A DNA stretch of 6,208 nucleotides from Dehalococcoidia bacterium UBA2777. GTDB taxonomy: Bacteria > Chloroflexota > Dehalococcoidia > UBA2247 > UBA2777. The notes under the pieces are model-generated. The model did no database searches and was not told where the DNA came from. It saw only the letters and a list, made by a program, of their open reading frames with translations. The stretch lies in assembly GCA_002352365.1 (NCBI GenBank), contig DEIJ01000174.1:1-6208 (forward strand), read 5' to 3'. Positions 4,814 through 6,208 of the stretch are shown piece by piece (position 1 is the first letter of the stretch; every line of letters starts with the position of its first letter). The position numbers were made by a program, and so were the translations under genes.

Positions 4814-6208
4814 ATGGCAGAGACAAGAGAAAGATGGGCTAGCCGACCGAGATTCATTATGGCAGCAATCGGCTCGGCGGTAGGGCTGGGAAATATCTGG
4901 CGCTTCCCTTATGTCGCCTATGAGAATGGCGGGGGGGCCTTCTTGATTCCTTATTTCGTGGCCATGTTTACTGCCGGGATACCTTTGATGATGTTGGAAT
5001 ATGGCTTGGGAATCAAGATGCAAAGGTCAGCCCCAGCTTCCTTCGCCAAAGTGGATAAGAGATTTGAATGGGTAGGCTGGTGGGCTGTTATAGTCGCTTT
5101 TTTATTGGTTGCCTACTATGCGGTAATAATGGCCTGGTGCTGGAATTACCTGTTCTATTCCGCTACCCTAGCCTGGGGGAGTGATACCCACGGCTTTTTT
5201 CACCACCAGGTTCTCCAGTTAAATCAGCCTCCCGGCGGCCTTGGAGGAATCCCAGGGTATATTCTGCTTGGGCTTGCCCTTACCTGGGTGTGTGTTTTCT
5301 TTACCATCTCTAGAGGGGTTAGACAAATGGGAAGGGTAGCGATGTGGATCGTTCCCTTGCCCTTCATATTGCTGGCTGTTCTAGCGGCCAGGGGACTTAC
5401 CCTACCCGGAGCCATAGAGGGAATAAGCTATTATCTTGAGCCTAATTTCAGTCAATTGCTTTCCCCCCAGGTGTGGCTGGCAGCTTATGGCCAGGTGTTT
5501 TTCTCCTTAAGTCTGGCCACCGGGGTGATGATCACCTACGCTAGCTATTTGCCACATGACTCCGAGGTCACCAACAATGCCTTTATCACCAGTTTCGCCG
5601 ATACCGGGATAAGCTTCTTTGCCGGCTTCACCATATTTAGCATCCTAGGTTATCTGGCTCAGGCAACCGGTGTTGAAGTAGCTGAGGTTGCCACTTCAGG
5701 CATTGGCTTAGCGTTCGTTACCATTCCTGCGGCGATCAGCAAGCTCCCGCTTGCTGCACCCCTTTTTGGGATGCTTTTCTTTCTCACTCTACTAATGCTA
5801 TCCTTTACCTCTGCCTTTTCCCTAGTTGAGTCTTGTGTTAGCAGTTTGGTCGATAAATGGCAAATCAGTCGCCGCAAAGCCACTTTAGTGGTAACCAGCC
5901 TTGCCTTCCTGGTAGGGCTTGTCTACTCGAGCCGGGGCGGGCTTTACTGGTTGGGTATCGCCGATCATTGGGTGAGTAACTATGGGCTGGTGGCAGTAGG
6001 ACTCGTCGAGGCGGTAGTCTTGGCCTATTTCTTTGGCGCTTCGCCATTCCGCACCTTTCTAAACTCAGTGTCAGAGATCAGAGTGGGGGGCTGGTGGGAG
6101 ATTATGGTTAAGTTCATCGCCCCCTCGATTCTGGGTTTATCCTTGGGCCTCAGTCTTTATCGGGAATTTCAACAACCTTATTCGGAGTATCCGATTTGGT
6201 GTTTGGTT
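4814..6208 (+). CDS. Sodium-dependent transporter of the neurotransmitter:sodium symporter (SLC6/LeuT) family, cut by the window edge
   Basis: The 465 codons present are open to the right edge. Family members import amino acids or related amines across the cytoplasmic membrane, driven by sodium. The N-terminus WASRPRF (8-14) leads into the TM1 signature GSAVGLGNIWRFPY (20-33), including the unwound GLGN segment with Asn27. Next come NGGGAFLIPY (38-47), GIPLMMLEYGLG (55-66) and the TM6 block YGQVFFSLSLATGV with ITYASY (225-245). Asp263 lies eight residues before the Gly of SFFAGF (267-272), where sodium-site Asn or Asp residues fall in relatives. About 11 hydrophobic segments are visible; complete members have 11-12 and roughly 450-550 residues, so little is missing. 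ATG 4814 is chosen because the conserved N-terminus follows it directly. There is no clear Shine-Dalgarno. In-frame TTG at 4775 would add 13 unconserved residues. The substrate cannot be told, and no operon partner is visible. Confidence 0.95.
   Translation, partial: MAETRERWASRPRFIMAAIGSAVGLGNIWRFPYVAYENGGGAFLIPYFVAMFTAGIPLMMLEYGLGIKMQRSAPASFAKVDKRFEWVGWWAVIVAFLLVAYYAVIMAWCWNYLFYSATLAWGSDTHGFFHHQVLQLNQPPGGLGGIPGYILLGLALTWVCVFFTISRGVRQMGRVAMWIVPLPFILLAVLAARGLTLPGAIEGISYYLEPNFSQLLSPQVWLAAYGQVFFSLSLATGVMITYASYLPHDSEVTNNAFITSFADTGISFFAGFTIFSILGYLAQATGVEVAEVATSGIGLAFVTIPAAISKLPLAAPLFGMLFFLTLLMLSFTSAFSLVESCVSSLVDKWQISRRKATLVVTSLAFLVGLVYSSRGGLYWLGIADHWVSNYGLVAVGLVEAVVLAYFFGASPFRTFLNSVSEIRVGGWWEIMVKFIAPSILGLSLGLSLYREFQQPYSEYPIWCLV

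Noticed and set aside
4802..6047. Several short minus-strand frames opposite the transporter (4802-5023, 5224-5415, 5659-5883, 5865-6047).
   Set aside because: They are low-complexity translations opposite a conserved membrane protein, with no start signals.
1..6208. CRISPR array, tRNA/rRNA genes, riboswitch, toxin-antitoxin or other defence genes.
   Set aside because: No regularly spaced repeats, no tRNA-like cloverleaf or TTCGA arm, and no leader long enough for a known riboswitch were seen. Every sizeable conserved frame is accounted for.

Overview
The window looks like bacterial chromosome from a mid-GC organism. The gene content fits an uncultured Chloroflexota lineage of the Dehalococcoidia type. 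The clues are a flavin-dependent thymidylate synthase, an NDP-forming acyl-CoA synthetase, an unusual formate-tetrahydrofolate ligase, and the 5' piece of an integrase-type transposase that I associate with such genomes. This placement is inference from family resemblance; no marker gene is present.

Layout. Positions 1-4282 are read on the minus strand. In transcription order they hold thyX (4210-3521), folD (3490-2606), fhs (2539-776), a short frameshifted ORF resembling a MoaD/ThiS protein (721-571), and the 5' part of an NDP-forming acyl-CoA synthetase (504 to the window edge). Good sigma70-type promoters lie just upstream of thyX (4264-4236) and of the synthetase (556-528). The first three genes therefore look like one transcription unit and the synthetase looks like a separate one. 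Positions 4289-4589 hold a decayed insertion-sequence fragment on the plus strand. After it come a C-rich/G-rich hairpin repeat of a dispersed type (4670-4706) and a possible promoter. The 5' 465 codons of a sodium-dependent neurotransmitter-symporter-family transporter then run off the right edge (4814-6208).

How the genes work together. Fhs charges formate onto tetrahydrofolate, FolD converts 10-formyl-THF through methenyl-THF to methylene-THF, and ThyX uses methylene-THF to methylate dUMP. ThyX returns THF rather than dihydrofolate. The three-gene unit is thus a complete formate-to-dTMP route that needs no dihydrofolate reductase for recycling. Fhs and FolD could also serve the methyl branch of a Wood-Ljungdahl pathway. 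The neighbouring acyl-CoA synthetase would fit ATP recovery from acetyl-CoA, but nothing in the window shows the rest of that pathway. The transporter has no evident link to folate metabolism.

I do not see a clearly new biological system here. The most useful observations are the corrected thyX start with its promoter, the divergent eukaryote-like Fhs, the frameshifted MoaD/ThiS-like remnant, and the non-ATG starts.
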